From the NCBI GenBank assembly GCA_024763055.1, contig JANTGH010000002.1, forward strand, positions 1 to 61,565: DNA of 61,565 nt, read 5' to 3'. Positions within the stretch are counted from its first letter, which is position 1. The number at the start of each line of letters is the position of its first letter. The notes under the pieces were generated by a model. It did no database searches. It was not told the origin of the DNA and saw only the letters and a program-made list of their open reading frames with translations. Made by a program: the position numbers and the translations under genes. Of this stretch, positions 23,148 to 32,756 are shown in pieces. This DNA comes from Desulfobulbaceae bacterium. GTDB lineage: Bacteria; Desulfobacterota; Desulfobulbia; Desulfobulbales; Desulfobulbaceae.

Positions 23148-24785
23148 TTGATGATGAATAGCCGGCAATCTAAAGTTAAGTGGTTCATGCTGCTGGCAGG
23201 TACCTGCTTATTCATGTCGGCAGGGCAGGTCGGGGCAGTTGGCGCAAAGGATACCGTCAGTATGGACGGTTCGGCCTCTCGGAATACACTGAGTTCAAAA
23301 CATATTTCAACGGCGGACCATTCCAAATTTAAAGCGCTTGATCAGGAGTTTGCAACTGGCCAGGAGGTCACTAAGGCCTGTCTGAGTTGTCATAACGAGG
23401 CCGGCAAACAGTTCCATAAAACCTATCACTGGACCTGGGAGTCCACAGGCGGAGTTCAAAAGGGGGTCGGCAAGAAAAACGTTCTCAACAATTTCTGAAT
23501 TGCTGTTCAATCGAACTGGTGCAGGTGCACCAGCTGCCACGCAGGATATGGATGGAAAGATGATTCCTTTGATTTTTCTTCGGAAGAGAATATAGACTGT
23601 CTGATCTGTCATGATACGACGGGCACTTATAAAAAGTTTCCGACAAGTTGCGGAAATCCACCCTATAAAGAAAAAAAATTCGGAAAAAAAGTCTTTAAGC
23701 CGGTTAACCTGAAAAAGGTTGCCTTGCATGTCGGTGCAAGTTCCAGGGCTACATGCGGGGCTTGTCATTTTAAAGGTGGGGGTGGTGACGGCGTCAAGCA
23801 TGGTGATCTTGATTCCTCTTTAATCAAACCCGATCATGGACTTGATGTCCATATGGATGCCAAGGGATTGAATTTTTCCTGTACGAAGTGCCATACCTCA
23901 AACGGACATCAGATTGAGGGTCGTTTTTATTCCATGCCGGCCACAAAAAATCATAAACTGGCCATGCCCATGGACAATCCCTCGCGGATTGCCTGTGAAT
24001 CGTGCCATGGCCTGCATCCACACAATAATACACCCAAACTCAATGATCATACCGCCAGGGTTGCCTGTGAGACCTGCCATGTTCCTGTGTTTGCGAAGAA
24101 AAAACCGACGCTTGTCTGGTGGGATTGGTCAACGGCCGGCAAATTTAAAGAGGACCACAAGTTTATTGTCAAGAAGGATAAACTGGGTAAGGTTTCCTAT
24201 CATACGAAAAAGGGGGATCTTGGTTGGGCAAAAAACGTTGTGCCCGAGTACAACTGGTTCAATGGTGTTGTCACCCATGTCCTTGCCAAGGATACCATTG
24301 ATGATAGCCGTCCCGTGCGGATGACCATTCTTCATGGTGACCGGAATGATCCCAAATCTCGAATCACTCCGTTTAAGATGCTTCGAGGCAAGCAGGTTTA
24401 CGATGCCGGTAACAAAACCCTGGTTGTTCCAAAGCTTTTTGGGCCCAAGGGATCAGGTGCCTACTGGAAGGACTTTGACTGGCAGAAATCCGTAGCAGCT
24501 GGACAAGAAGCTGCCGGGTATCAATTCAGCGGCAAGGTTGGTTTTATCGAAACCGAATACCTCCGCCCTGTTGCCCATATGATTGCCCCTAAGGAAGAGG
24601 CGTTGAGTTGCGCAAGTTGTCACAGCAGGGACGGCAGACTGAAAAAACTGGCCGGTTTTTATATGCCGGGCCGGGATCGTAGTATCAATATTGACCGGAT
24701 CGGCTGGCTGTCTTGCTTGGCGTTACTCGTACTTGTTGGCTTGCATGGGGCTGTACGATTCATAACCTCAAAGGGGAGGAAGTAA
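23148..24785 (+). CDS. octaheme c-type cytochrome (OTR/octaheme tetrathionate reductase type) with an in-frame TGA, candidate selenoprotein
   Basis: 23148-23498 and 23724-24785 are in the same frame with no other stop between; the only interruption is TGA at 23496-23498. Signal peptide plus exactly eight CXXCH motifs (CLSCH, CTSCH, CLICH, CGACH, CTKCH, CESCH, CETCH, CASCH). Confidence 0.88.
23516..23533 (+). promoter_or_regulatory. candidate bacterial SECIS hairpin
   Basis: CTGGTGC-AGGT-GCACCAG: perfect 7-bp stem, 4-nt loop with G at position 2, loop starting 24 nt after the TGA. Confidence 0.75.
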
Positions 24786-24787
24786 TT

Positions 24788-25399
24788 ATGAAAGAGCGAA
24801 AGCTATTTTACACCCGCTTTGAACGATTTTGGCACTGGGCTCAGGCATTACTGATCATCCTGTTGCTGATTACCGGATTTACCATTCATGGCAGCCTGAA
24901 TATTATTTCTTTTGGCAAGGCCGTGACCTTTCATAACCAGCTCGCCTGGTTGCTTTTGGGCCTGACTGCCTTTGCCATTTTCTGGCATTTCACGACCGGT
25001 CAATGGAAACAGTACACGCCCACCCTTGAGAAGGCCGCGGAAGTAGTCTGCTATTACTCACGTGATATTTTCAAGGGATGCGAACACCCGATAAAAAAAG
25101 ATGTGGACAGGAAGCTCAATCCACTTCAGCGGATCGCTTATTTTTTGCTGAAAGTGGTGCTTTTCCCTTTCCAGGTGATTACCGGACTTCTGTATCTGTA
25201 TTCCAGTCAACTCGGAACCTCCATGGAGATAAGCACTGTTGCCCTGCTTCATACCATTGGCGCGTTTGCCTTTCTTGGGTTTCTTATCATTCACGTCTAT
25301 CTCGCCACAACCGGTGAGACTGTCTCGGCTCATTTTAAAGCCATGGTTACCGGCTGGGAAGAAATTGAAGTGGAGGAGGAGCCGAATCGTTCTGTATAG
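24788..25399 (+). CDS. cytochrome b561-type membrane cytochrome
   Basis: FYTRFERFWHWAQALLIILLLITGFTIHG, histidine-bearing TM helices (HNQLAWLLLGLTAFAIFWHF, LLHTIGAFAFLGFLIIHVYL); three bases after the octaheme cytochrome. Confidence 0.85.
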   Translation: MKERKLFYTRFERFWHWAQALLIILLLITGFTIHGSLNIISFGKAVTFHNQLAWLLLGLTAFAIFWHFTTGQWKQYTPTLEKAAEVVCYYSRDIFKGCEHPIKKDVDRKLNPLQRIAYFLLKVVLFPFQVITGLLYLYSSQLGTSMEISTVALLHTIGAFAFLGFLIIHVYLATTGETVSAHFKAMVTGWEEIEVEEEPNRSV

Positions 25400-25473
25400 T
25401 ATTCCATAAGCATGATTATTGCATTCTGAGGATACTTTTATTTTAAATGGCTGCGTTTTTCGTTTTTTATTGA

Positions 25474-25515
25474 GGGTGCCTTGAAAATATATTTTTTCAA
25501 GGCACCCCTTTTTTT
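25474..25515 (+). terminator. hairpin/terminator; arms match the ends of the 52496-52637 element
   Basis: GGGTGCCTTGAAAA-tatatt-TTTTCAAGGCACCC then TTTTTTTG. Confidence 0.75.
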
Positions 25516-25555
25516 GTTTATAAATGCAAGGCCTTTTGTGAAAAGTGGAGATATA

Positions 25556-26395
25556 ATGTTTCTGTATTTGGTGGTTGTTCTTTTTATCCTGTTGCCTCCA
25601 TATCCTCTGTATGCTGACGATACGGTGATAGTACCGGTACGGGTTGACAACAATATAATGGCAACCATATTTTCCGGTCATGAATTTATGCATTTCTCGG
25701 TTTCATGGTCAGGCGGTATTAAGATCGGCGATCTTTTTCTTACAGTTGAAAAGGCCGAGAACAGTCAAGGCTTTGTTATAAAGGCCACGGTAAAGGATTA
25801 TGGCCTGTTTCGTCTTTTTTACCCTGTGGATGACATCTTTACCACTCTTGTCCTCGGGCCGCTGATGTTGCCTTATCGTTATGAAGTGTTGCAGAAAGAG
25901 GGACACGGGTCTGCCACAACCCACCGGCTGACTGTCTATGACCAGCAGAACCTGAAGGTCAGTTACCGTAAAAACGAGGGAAAAGTTAAAGAATATTCCA
26001 TTGCCGGGACTGTCTATAATGAATTTTCCTCATTTTTTATTACCCGGGCTTTGAATTTTCAGCAAGGGCAGCAGATTGTGCCCACTTTTGTTGATGAAAA
26101 ACGTCATGAGGTTGCGGTTGTTCTGCTTGGTCGCGAAAAAATAAGAAGGACATTGTTCGGTGAGGTAGACACGTTGAAGGTGATGCCGAAAATGGATTTT
26201 AAGGGACTTTATGATAAGGATGGGGACACGATTTTCTGGCTGACCGATGATAGTTGCCGAATACCGGTTGTCATTAACTCAAAAATTATGATTGGTTCGT
26301 TGACGGCAAAACTTATGGAATATACAAATCCCGCCTGCCGCATATGGGCCGGCGGGAAAAAATTACAACGACAGGAAATCGAGTTGGGTGATTAG
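25556..26395 (+). CDS. exported DUF3108-like protein
   Basis: Signal peptide MFLYLVVVLFILLPPYPLYA; FEFMHFSVSWSGGIKIGDLFLTVEK-like opening as in DUF3108 proteins; start after GTGGAGATATA. Confidence 0.65.
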   Translation: MFLYLVVVLFILLPPYPLYADDTVIVPVRVDNNIMATIFSGHEFMHFSVSWSGGIKIGDLFLTVEKAENSQGFVIKATVKDYGLFRLFYPVDDIFTTLVLGPLMLPYRYEVLQKEGHGSATTHRLTVYDQQNLKVSYRKNEGKVKEYSIAGTVYNEFSSFFITRALNFQQGQQIVPTFVDEKRHEVAVVLLGREKIRRTLFGEVDTLKVMPKMDFKGLYDKDGDTIFWLTDDSCRIPVVINSKIMIGSLTAKLMEYTNPACRIWAGGKKLQRQEIELGD

Positions 26396-26401
26396 ATCAC
26401 C

Positions 26402-26800
26402 TTAACCGGCCTGTACCTCAATTTTGCGAGGCTGTGCCGGAGCTGCTTTGGGCAGCTCAACTTTGAGCAGGCCATTGGTCATGGCGGCCCGGATATTGTC
26501 CTGATCAATGGTCTCGGCCACTGTAAAGCGCCGAAGATAACTGCCGCTTTCATATTCCTGCAGAAGCGGACGCCCTTCCAGGGTCACTTCCTCCCGATTA
26601 CCCCGTATGGTCAGCACATCGTCTTCGAGAGAGACATCCACACCGGTATTTTTTACTCCCGGCATCTCAGCCATGACAGTTACCTTTTCCTCATCCTCAA
26701 AAATATCTACGGCCGGAATAAAATACTTTTCCGGTTTAGTTGTTTCGCTGTCCTGTTGGACCATCTGTTTTTCCTGTACCTGAAGTTCCTTTTCTCTCAT
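26402..26800 (-). CDS. small heat shock protein (Hsp20/alpha-crystallin)
   Basis: YFIPAVDIFEDEEKVTVMAEMPGV...GLLKVELPKA. Confidence 0.93.
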   Translation of the reverse strand: MREKELQVQEKQMVQQDSETTKPEKYFIPAVDIFEDEEKVTVMAEMPGVKNTGVDVSLEDDVLTIRGNREEVTLEGRPLLQEYESGSYLRRFTVAETIDQDNIRAAMTNGLLKVELPKAAPAQPRKIEVQAG

Positions 26801-26872
26801 GGCGTCCTCCTTTTATCCCTTGTCAATATGGCCATACTATCTAAGAAGTCAAGAAAACATGCCGGTAGCCGG

Positions 26873-27334
26873 TCAGTGATCAGTGGTAATCTTTACCTGT
26901 CTCGGTTTGACCTCATCAGCCTTTTGCAGAGTTATTGTCAGAATACCGTTTGAGAGTCCGGCCATTATATTGTCAAGGTCAATTTTGGTAGGGAGGGCAA
27001 GAGCGCGACTGAAGTTTCCTGTTTCAATCTCCCGACGATGATAAGAAATATTTTCCTTTGCCTGGTTACGCTTACGTGTTCCCTGCATACTCAGTGTATC
27101 TCCTTCAACGGAGATTTCGAGATCTTCCGCCTTGACACCTGGAAGTTCGGCTTTAAGAATCAGAGCATCTTTGGTTTCATACATGTTTAACGGTGGATAG
27201 ACCGTGGCCTGCATATGTGATTTTCCTTCACTGACCAGGTTTTGAGACAGCTCATCGAGTCCTTGCCGGATGCGTTCAAATTCAGCCCATGGATTCCTGA
27301 AATGGGGCCGTTCCGCAAATCGTATCAGTGCCAT
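26873..27334 (-). CDS. small heat shock protein (Hsp20/alpha-crystallin)
   Basis: VYPPLNMYETKDALILKAELPGVKAEDLEISVEGDTLSMQGTRK...GLSNGILTITLQKA. Confidence 0.93.
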   Translation of the reverse strand: MALIRFAERPHFRNPWAEFERIRQGLDELSQNLVSEGKSHMQATVYPPLNMYETKDALILKAELPGVKAEDLEISVEGDTLSMQGTRKRNQAKENISYHRREIETGNFSRALALPTKIDLDNIMAGLSNGILTITLQKADEVKPRQVKITTDH

Positions 27335-27590
27335 AATATCCTCCTTTCAGGTATTCTTTTACTTTTTTACTCTGCCCCTCTGTAATTTTCAGAGAAGCAC
27401 CCTGCATACTGCCCAAAAAATAAGGTCCGTTTGGTTCTTGTCAAGGGATGAAAAAGAGTCTCTATCCATAGCGTGAGCTTTCTGTAGAACGCATTTTTGG
27501 CTACCAACTCTTTTTTAAATGGGATATAGTTTAAAGTTCTTGAGCGAATTCTTTTAAAGGCCACCTTGAAAAAAATATGAGGAGAAAAGA

Positions 27591-28238
27591 ATGAAATTGA
27601 TTTTACTCGGCGCGCCCGGCGCAGGCAAAGGAACTGTAGCTAAACTGTTGACCGCCATTGACGGGTCCGTGCAGATTTCCACGGGAGATATCCTTCGTGG
27701 TGCTGTTCAAGCCGGTTCAGAATTAGGTAAAGAGGCTGAAGGATATATGAAACGAGGTGATCTGGTCCCGGATTCATTAATCATGGGTATTATGGAGAAA
27801 CGTTTGCAGGAACCTGATTGTGAAAAGGGGTTCCTCCTTGACGGTTTTCCTCGCACCATTCCCCAGGCCGAGGCATTGAAAAACCTTTTAACCAAGTTGG
27901 GTATTACCCTTGATAAGGCGGTGAATATCGATGTGCCCAAGGACATCATTCTTGATCGGCTTTGTACCCGCAGGACATGTGAAAATCCCGACTGTCAGGC
28001 TATTTACAATGTAAAATCAAACCCACCCAAGCAGGAAGGTCTTTGTGATAAATGCGGGTCCAGGGTTGTCCAGCGTGAAGATGAGACCGAAGAAGCCATC
28101 AGTCACCGTCTTGCCACTTATAATGAAAAAACCGCTCCTCTGATTGGTTTTTATGAAAAGGAAGGATTGCTTCTTTCCGTTGAGGCAGTAACCAGTGATG
28201 CGGTTATTGAGGCTGTAAAAAAAGAACTGAATCTGTAG
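27591..28238 (+). CDS. adk: adenylate kinase (zinc-lid type)
   Basis: LILLGAPGAGKGTVAKLL; GFLLDGFPRT; lid CENPDC...CDKCG. Confidence 0.96.
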   Translation: MKLILLGAPGAGKGTVAKLLTAIDGSVQISTGDILRGAVQAGSELGKEAEGYMKRGDLVPDSLIMGIMEKRLQEPDCEKGFLLDGFPRTIPQAEALKNLLTKLGITLDKAVNIDVPKDIILDRLCTRRTCENPDCQAIYNVKSNPPKQEGLCDKCGSRVVQREDETEEAISHRLATYNEKTAPLIGFYEKEGLLLSVEAVTSDAVIEAVKKELNL

Positions 28239-28253
28239 TCCGTTCTATTGTCT

Positions 28254-28281
28254 GAGATCCGGGACGCTCTTCCCGGATCTC
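28254..28281. other. perfect 10-bp hairpin between adk and purC
   Basis: GAGATCCGGG-acgctctt-CCCGGATCTC; no T tract follows. Confidence 0.6.
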
Positions 28282-28307
28282 GAATTCTTGTTTAGGAGGC
28301 TTTTGCC

Positions 28308-29198
28308 GTGATCAACGCTGTTATTCGTACCAAGTGCCCTGATCTCAATCTGCTGCACCGTGGTAAAGTCCGTGATATGTATGCAGTACCCGGCCATGAT
28401 GATAAACTGCTCATGATTGCCACCGACAGGATATCAGCCTATGACGTGGTCATGGATGATCCTATTCCGGGAAAAGGGAAAATATTAACCAGAATTTCTC
28501 TGTTCTGGTTCAATTTGCTTGGTGATATCGTTGCCAACCATCTTCTTTCCTCTGAGGTGAACGAATACCCTGAAGTCTGTCATCAGTACCGTGATCAGCT
28601 TGAAGGGCGTTCCATGCTGGTGAGAAAGACCAGGGTCCAGCCCATAGAATGTATTGTCCGCGGCTATATCTCCGGTTCCTTCTGGGCGGCCTATCAAAGA
28701 AATACTACAGTGTGCGGATTTGAGCTTCCAAAGGGACTGCAGGAATCAGACAAGTTTCCGCAACCGCTTTTTACACCCTCAACCAAAGCGGAACAGGGGC
28801 TCCATGACGAAAATATTTCACTGGATCGAATGAAGGAGATTGTCGGCAGGGAATTGACGGAGAAGATGGAGCAAATCAGTCTCGCTCTGTATAAAAAGGC
28901 GGCGGATTATGCCCTTGGCAAGGGAATTATTATCGCTGATACCAAGTTTGAACTTGGTCTGGATGGAGGGGAACTCATTTTGATTGATGAGGTGCTGACC
29001 CCTGACTCCTCACGGTTCTGGCCGCTTGATGCCTACAGTCCGGGTAAAGGACAGCCCAGTTTTGATAAGCAGTTCCTGCGGGATTATCTCTCCTCCCTTG
29101 ACTGGAACAAGCAACCGCCACCACCACCACTTTCCCCTGAAATACTGGAAAAAACCAGGGCAAGGTATGAAGAGGCACAGCAAAAGCTGCTATTTTAA
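28308..29198 (+). CDS. purC: phosphoribosylaminoimidazole-succinocarboxamide synthase
   Basis: LLHRGKVRDMYAVPGHDDKLLMIATDRISAYDVVM; IADTKFELGLDGG. Confidence 0.95.
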   Translation: MINAVIRTKCPDLNLLHRGKVRDMYAVPGHDDKLLMIATDRISAYDVVMDDPIPGKGKILTRISLFWFNLLGDIVANHLLSSEVNEYPEVCHQYRDQLEGRSMLVRKTRVQPIECIVRGYISGSFWAAYQRNTTVCGFELPKGLQESDKFPQPLFTPSTKAEQGLHDENISLDRMKEIVGRELTEKMEQISLALYKKAADYALGKGIIIADTKFELGLDGGELILIDEVLTPDSSRFWPLDAYSPGKGQPSFDKQFLRDYLSSLDWNKQPPPPPLSPEILEKTRARYEEAQQKLLF

Positions 29199-29212
29199 CA
29201 GGAGGTCTCTTT

Positions 29213-29437
29213 TTATGGTTTACTGGTAATGAGTATTTGTTCGCCGTTATATTCCACAATGTCTCCCGGCACTGTTTTGCGGCGTTTCCTGGTTTCCACT
29301 TCACCGTTTACCAGAACAAGTCCCTTGCTGATGAGATACTTGGCCTCACCACCGCTTGCAACCATATTCTCGATCTTCAAAATTTTATACAATTCAATGT
29401 AGGCGTCACGAATGGTACAAGTGGGTAAAGGATCCAT
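29213..29437 (-). CDS. S4-domain RNA-binding protein (YbcJ-like)
   Basis: ELYKILKIENMVASGGEAKYLISKGLVLVNGEVETRKRRKTVPGDIV; start placed at 29437. Confidence 0.85.
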   Translation of the reverse strand: MDPLPTCTIRDAYIELYKILKIENMVASGGEAKYLISKGLVLVNGEVETRKRRKTVPGDIVEYNGEQILITSKP

Positions 29438-29441
29438 CACA

Positions 29442-29978
29442 TCAGCTATTGTTCGTCGGCCCGGCGAAGTTGAGCCGGATAGAGTTACGTTCCGGCCGGA
29501 ATTGCCGAAAGGTAGTATTTGATTTCTCCAGCATGATTTTTGAAGCGCGAACCGAGTCTGTTTCTTTGTATTTGTCAGAGAGATAGACAATTTCCCGAAT
29601 ACCGGACTGTATAATTACCTTGGTGCATTCATTGCATGGAAACAGGGCAACATAGATACGACAGTCACGAAGGTCATAGGAAATCGTGTTGAGTACGGCA
29701 TTGAGTTCAGCGTGGCAGACATAGGGATATTTGGTGTCTAAAAAACTGCCCTCCCTGGACCAGGGGAGATCGTCATCGGAGCAGCCCCAGGGAAAACCAT
29801 TATAGCCAACCCCGACAATCTTGTTCTGTGAATTAGCCACACAGGCACCGACCTGGGTGTTGGGATCTTTTGATCGCAGACCGGAGAGCAGGGCAACGGC
29901 CATGAAATATTCATCCCAGGAAAGATAATCGGTGCGTTTACCGGCCATTCGTATCCTCTTGTTTTTTTTGTCGCCCAT
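29442..29978 (-). CDS. dCMP deaminase family protein
   Basis: YPYVCHAELNAVLN and ALFPCNECTKVIIQSGI zinc/deaminase motifs. Confidence 0.92.
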   Translation of the reverse strand: MGDKKNKRIRMAGKRTDYLSWDEYFMAVALLSGLRSKDPNTQVGACVANSQNKIVGVGYNGFPWGCSDDDLPWSREGSFLDTKYPYVCHAELNAVLNTISYDLRDCRIYVALFPCNECTKVIIQSGIREIVYLSDKYKETDSVRASKIMLEKSNTTFRQFRPERNSIRLNFAGPTNNS

Positions 29979-30900
29979 CCTTAAATGCCTTGCGCCGGCG
30001 CCGCCAGTCGCTCACACCTTCAACTTTGTCGATAAATTTTTTGATAGCCTGAAAGTAAAGCATGCCGCCGACAGCAATGAGAGAATTGTGATCGGCCCCG
30101 GGTATAACCTGGAATTCCTTTGACCGGGCACCACTTGCAACCATGAGTTTCTCTCCTTCGACAAGTGGAATCAGCTGATCCTCACGGCCATGAAGAAGAA
30201 AGGTGGGTTTGGTAACAGTAGCTATTTTGCCGCTATTATTAAAGGCCGATTCCTCGGTAATGCCTAATCGCTCCGGATCAAGGCCTAAGGAGCGGGCAAG
30301 GGGTATGGTTTCGGCAAACCCGGAATCTATGATCAAGCCATGGATTTCGTCATTATGGAGCGCGGCCAGGTCTATGGCGCATGTGCAGCCAAGGGAGCGT
30401 CCCATGATAAATATTGAACCGTTATTGCCGGAAACACGGAGACGTTTTTTAAGCTGTTCATAGAGGATACGGGCATCGGCAAGCAGGGTGGAAGCGGCAG
30501 GGGAGCCGGTACTCCAGCCATATCCACGAAAATCAGTGATGAGAAAGTTCAGGTCCAGTTGCTGGTAAAAAGGTCCAATAGTATCATAGTCTGCGACAAT
30601 CTCACCGTTGCCGTGGAAAAAAATGATTATGGGTGCCTCTTTGCCGGCCATGAACATACGGCAGCCAATGGTGACTTCCGGAGTAATTTTAATATCGATA
30701 TCCCGGGCTTTTCGAGGCAGTGGTGTTCGAGTTATGGTCCTGGGATGAAACAGGACTTGGAGAATATCCGGTCGGTCCAGGATGTTTGGTTTCATAATGT
30801 TCTCCGTTTCAGATTTCTGATTCCTGCAGGCAGAACAATAAAGCGAGAAAATGAAAAGCAGGAGTAATGCCCCAAGGGCTTTGTTTTTTTGAAGTGCCAT
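29938..30900 (-). CDS. alpha/beta hydrolase (exported or lipoprotein-like)
   Basis: IIFFHGNGEIVADY, IMGRSLGCTCAIDLA nucleophile elbow, GREDQLIPLVEG, AGADHNSL; N-terminal LLLFIFSLYCSAC lipobox-like. Confidence 0.85.
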   Translation of the reverse strand: MALQKNKALGALLLLFIFSLYCSACRNQKSETENIMKPNILDRPDILQVLFHPRTITRTPLPRKARDIDIKITPEVTIGCRMFMAGKEAPIIIFFHGNGEIVADYDTIGPFYQQLDLNFLITDFRGYGWSTGSPAASTLLADARILYEQLKKRLRVSGNNGSIFIMGRSLGCTCAIDLAALHNDEIHGLIIDSGFAETIPLARSLGLDPERLGITEESAFNNSGKIATVTKPTFLLHGREDQLIPLVEGEKLMVASGARSKEFQVIPGADHNSLIAVGGMLYFQAIKKFIDKVEGVSDWRRRRKAFKDGRQKKQEDTNGR

Positions 30901-30966
30901 CTTAGCTTAATTGCTGGCATAGGTCAAATTCGGTAAGAATATTCTTTTTTATTTTTGACCGAACCC

Positions 30967-31929
30967 TTAGTCGAGCAGGATATGGGCGAGGCGTTCTACG
31001 GAAAGATTGCCGCCGCTGACCACCAGCACGATTTTTTTACCGACAAGCTGTTTTTTTAAATTCAGGGCTGCTGCCAAGGGAGCCGCACCGGCTTCTTCCA
31101 CCAGATTATGGCTATGCATGATCAATAACCGTACCGCCTCCTCCAGAGCCTTGTCCTCAACCAGAACAAAATCATCAAGATACCTGGCCATGATGGCCTG
31201 GGTATTGGCAAAGGGTATTCTGGTGGCAAGTCCTTCGGCTATGGTCTTCATCTGGGCTTCAACAGGCTGGCCCTGTTGCCAGCTATGCTGCATTGTCGGG
31301 GCCTGGGCGGACTGCACACCGATAATCTGAATTTTCGGGTTGATTGATTTTGCAACAATGGCCGTCCCGCAGACCCCGCTGCCGGCCCCGACCGGGACAA
31401 TAATACTGTCGACATCGGGGTGATCTTCTAAAATTTCCAACGCGTAGGTGCCGACACCATGAATGAGCGGCTCATCGGTCGGCCCGACAAAAGTGCCGCC
31501 ACGCTCGCGGGCCAATTCGGTAATCCACAGTCGGGCAGCGTCAAAATCCGTGCCATGAAAGACCACTTCTGCGCCAAGCCCACGCATGGCCGACACCTTG
31601 CCGGGATTTGCTCCTTCGGGAACTGCAATTGTTGCTTTAATTCCATGAGCCCTGGCCGCAAAGGCGATTGACTGACCGTGATTGCCTGTTGAGGCGGTAA
31701 ACAGGCCGCCCCTTTTTTGTCTGTTGTCAAGGTTGGCAACAAGATTTAATCCGCCCCGGACCTTAAACGCACCAACCGGCTGATGGTTTTCATGCTTGAG
31801 AAAAATTTCACCACCCACAAGCTCACTTAAACCTCGGTAATGATACAGAGGAGTAGGGCGAAGATGTCGATACACATTGGGTCTTGCCTTGTAGATATCA
31901 TTGATGGTGGGTGAGGGTAAGGTAGTCAC
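30967..31929 (-). CDS. PLP-dependent threonine/serine dehydratase family protein
   Basis: IFLKHENHQPVGAFKVRGG (PLP Lys), TASTGNHGQSIAFAARAHG, VPVGAGSGVCG. Confidence 0.88.
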   Translation of the reverse strand: MTTLPSPTINDIYKARPNVYRHLRPTPLYHYRGLSELVGGEIFLKHENHQPVGAFKVRGGLNLVANLDNRQKRGGLFTASTGNHGQSIAFAARAHGIKATIAVPEGANPGKVSAMRGLGAEVVFHGTDFDAARLWITELARERGGTFVGPTDEPLIHGVGTYALEILEDHPDVDSIIVPVGAGSGVCGTAIVAKSINPKIQIIGVQSAQAPTMQHSWQQGQPVEAQMKTIAEGLATRIPFANTQAIMARYLDDFVLVEDKALEEAVRLLIMHSHNLVEEAGAAPLAAALNLKKQLVGKKIVLVVSGGNLSVERLAHILLD

Positions 31930-32756
31930 GGATTGTATCCTTTTCGTCGTTTTTTCGATAGTCCGAGCAACTGGGTAGCCTGGACGGCAATTTCCTCAAT
32001 GGATTTTCCTTCGGTATTTAATGTTTTGATTGAATGTTGCAGGCAAAGCTGCTCTGCCTGATGAATTTCATCGGCACAGGTGGACAGTTTTGCGTAGCTG
32101 CTGCCCGCATAACGTTTTTCCCTGATTTTATGGAGATACCGAGGGGAAGTGGTCAGGCCTATGGTATACTGGCGATTGCGGACAATATCGACGGGTAGCT
32201 CGTAGTTGCTTAAGTGATCAGAGGTGAGGGGAAAATTTGCGGCTTTAAAACCCATATGGGTAGCAAGATAGACGCTGACCGGAGTCTTGCCGGACCTTGA
32301 TACCCCGATCAGGATTATGTCCGCCTCACTATAGCCCCTGGTATTTTTTCCGTCATCATGTTCAATGGAGTAATGGATTGCCTCAACCCGCTGGTCACTT
32401 TGTGATGAATCACCATGTCTGAAATAGCCGGGTTCCCGAAGCGCCTTTGCCTCAAGCGCCATTTCCAAGGTGTTGAGAAAACCGGCATACAGGTCAAGTA
32501 TTTCAACCTCGGCCACATCAAAGACCGATCTAACTTCCTTGTCCATGATGGTGCAGAAAAGCAGAGGCTGCAGAACGCTTGACCGCTTGAGAATTTTTTT
32601 AAGCGCTTTTTGAGCATCGTTTACTGTACGGATAAAGGGAATTTTTTCTTCGTTAAAATTGATCTCCGGAAATTGACAAAGCAACGACCTGCCCATTTCT
32701 TCTGTTAATAATGCTGTTGAATCAGATATATAGTACACATCTTTAATCTTCCACAT
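31926..32756 (-). CDS. PEP synthase/PPDK regulatory kinase-phosphorylase (DUF299)
   Basis: VYYISDSTALLTEEMGRSLL; ADIILIGVSRSGKTPVSVYLATHMGFKAANFPL. Confidence 0.92.
   Translation of the reverse strand: MWKIKDVYYISDSTALLTEEMGRSLLCQFPEINFNEEKIPFIRTVNDAQKALKKILKRSSVLQPLLFCTIMDKEVRSVFDVAEVEILDLYAGFLNTLEMALEAKALREPGYFRHGDSSQSDQRVEAIHYSIEHDDGKNTRGYSEADIILIGVSRSGKTPVSVYLATHMGFKAANFPLTSDHLSNYELPVDIVRNRQYTIGLTTSPRYLHKIREKRYAGSSYAKLSTCADEIHQAEQLCLQHSIKTLNTEGKSIEEIAVQATQLLGLSKKRRKGYNP

Noticed and set aside
23496-23498. Reading the octaheme cytochrome as a simple pseudogene
   Set aside because: All sequence downstream of the TGA is intact in frame with all hemes preserved, and a SECIS-like hairpin follows; pseudogene or sequencing error remains possible but is less likely.
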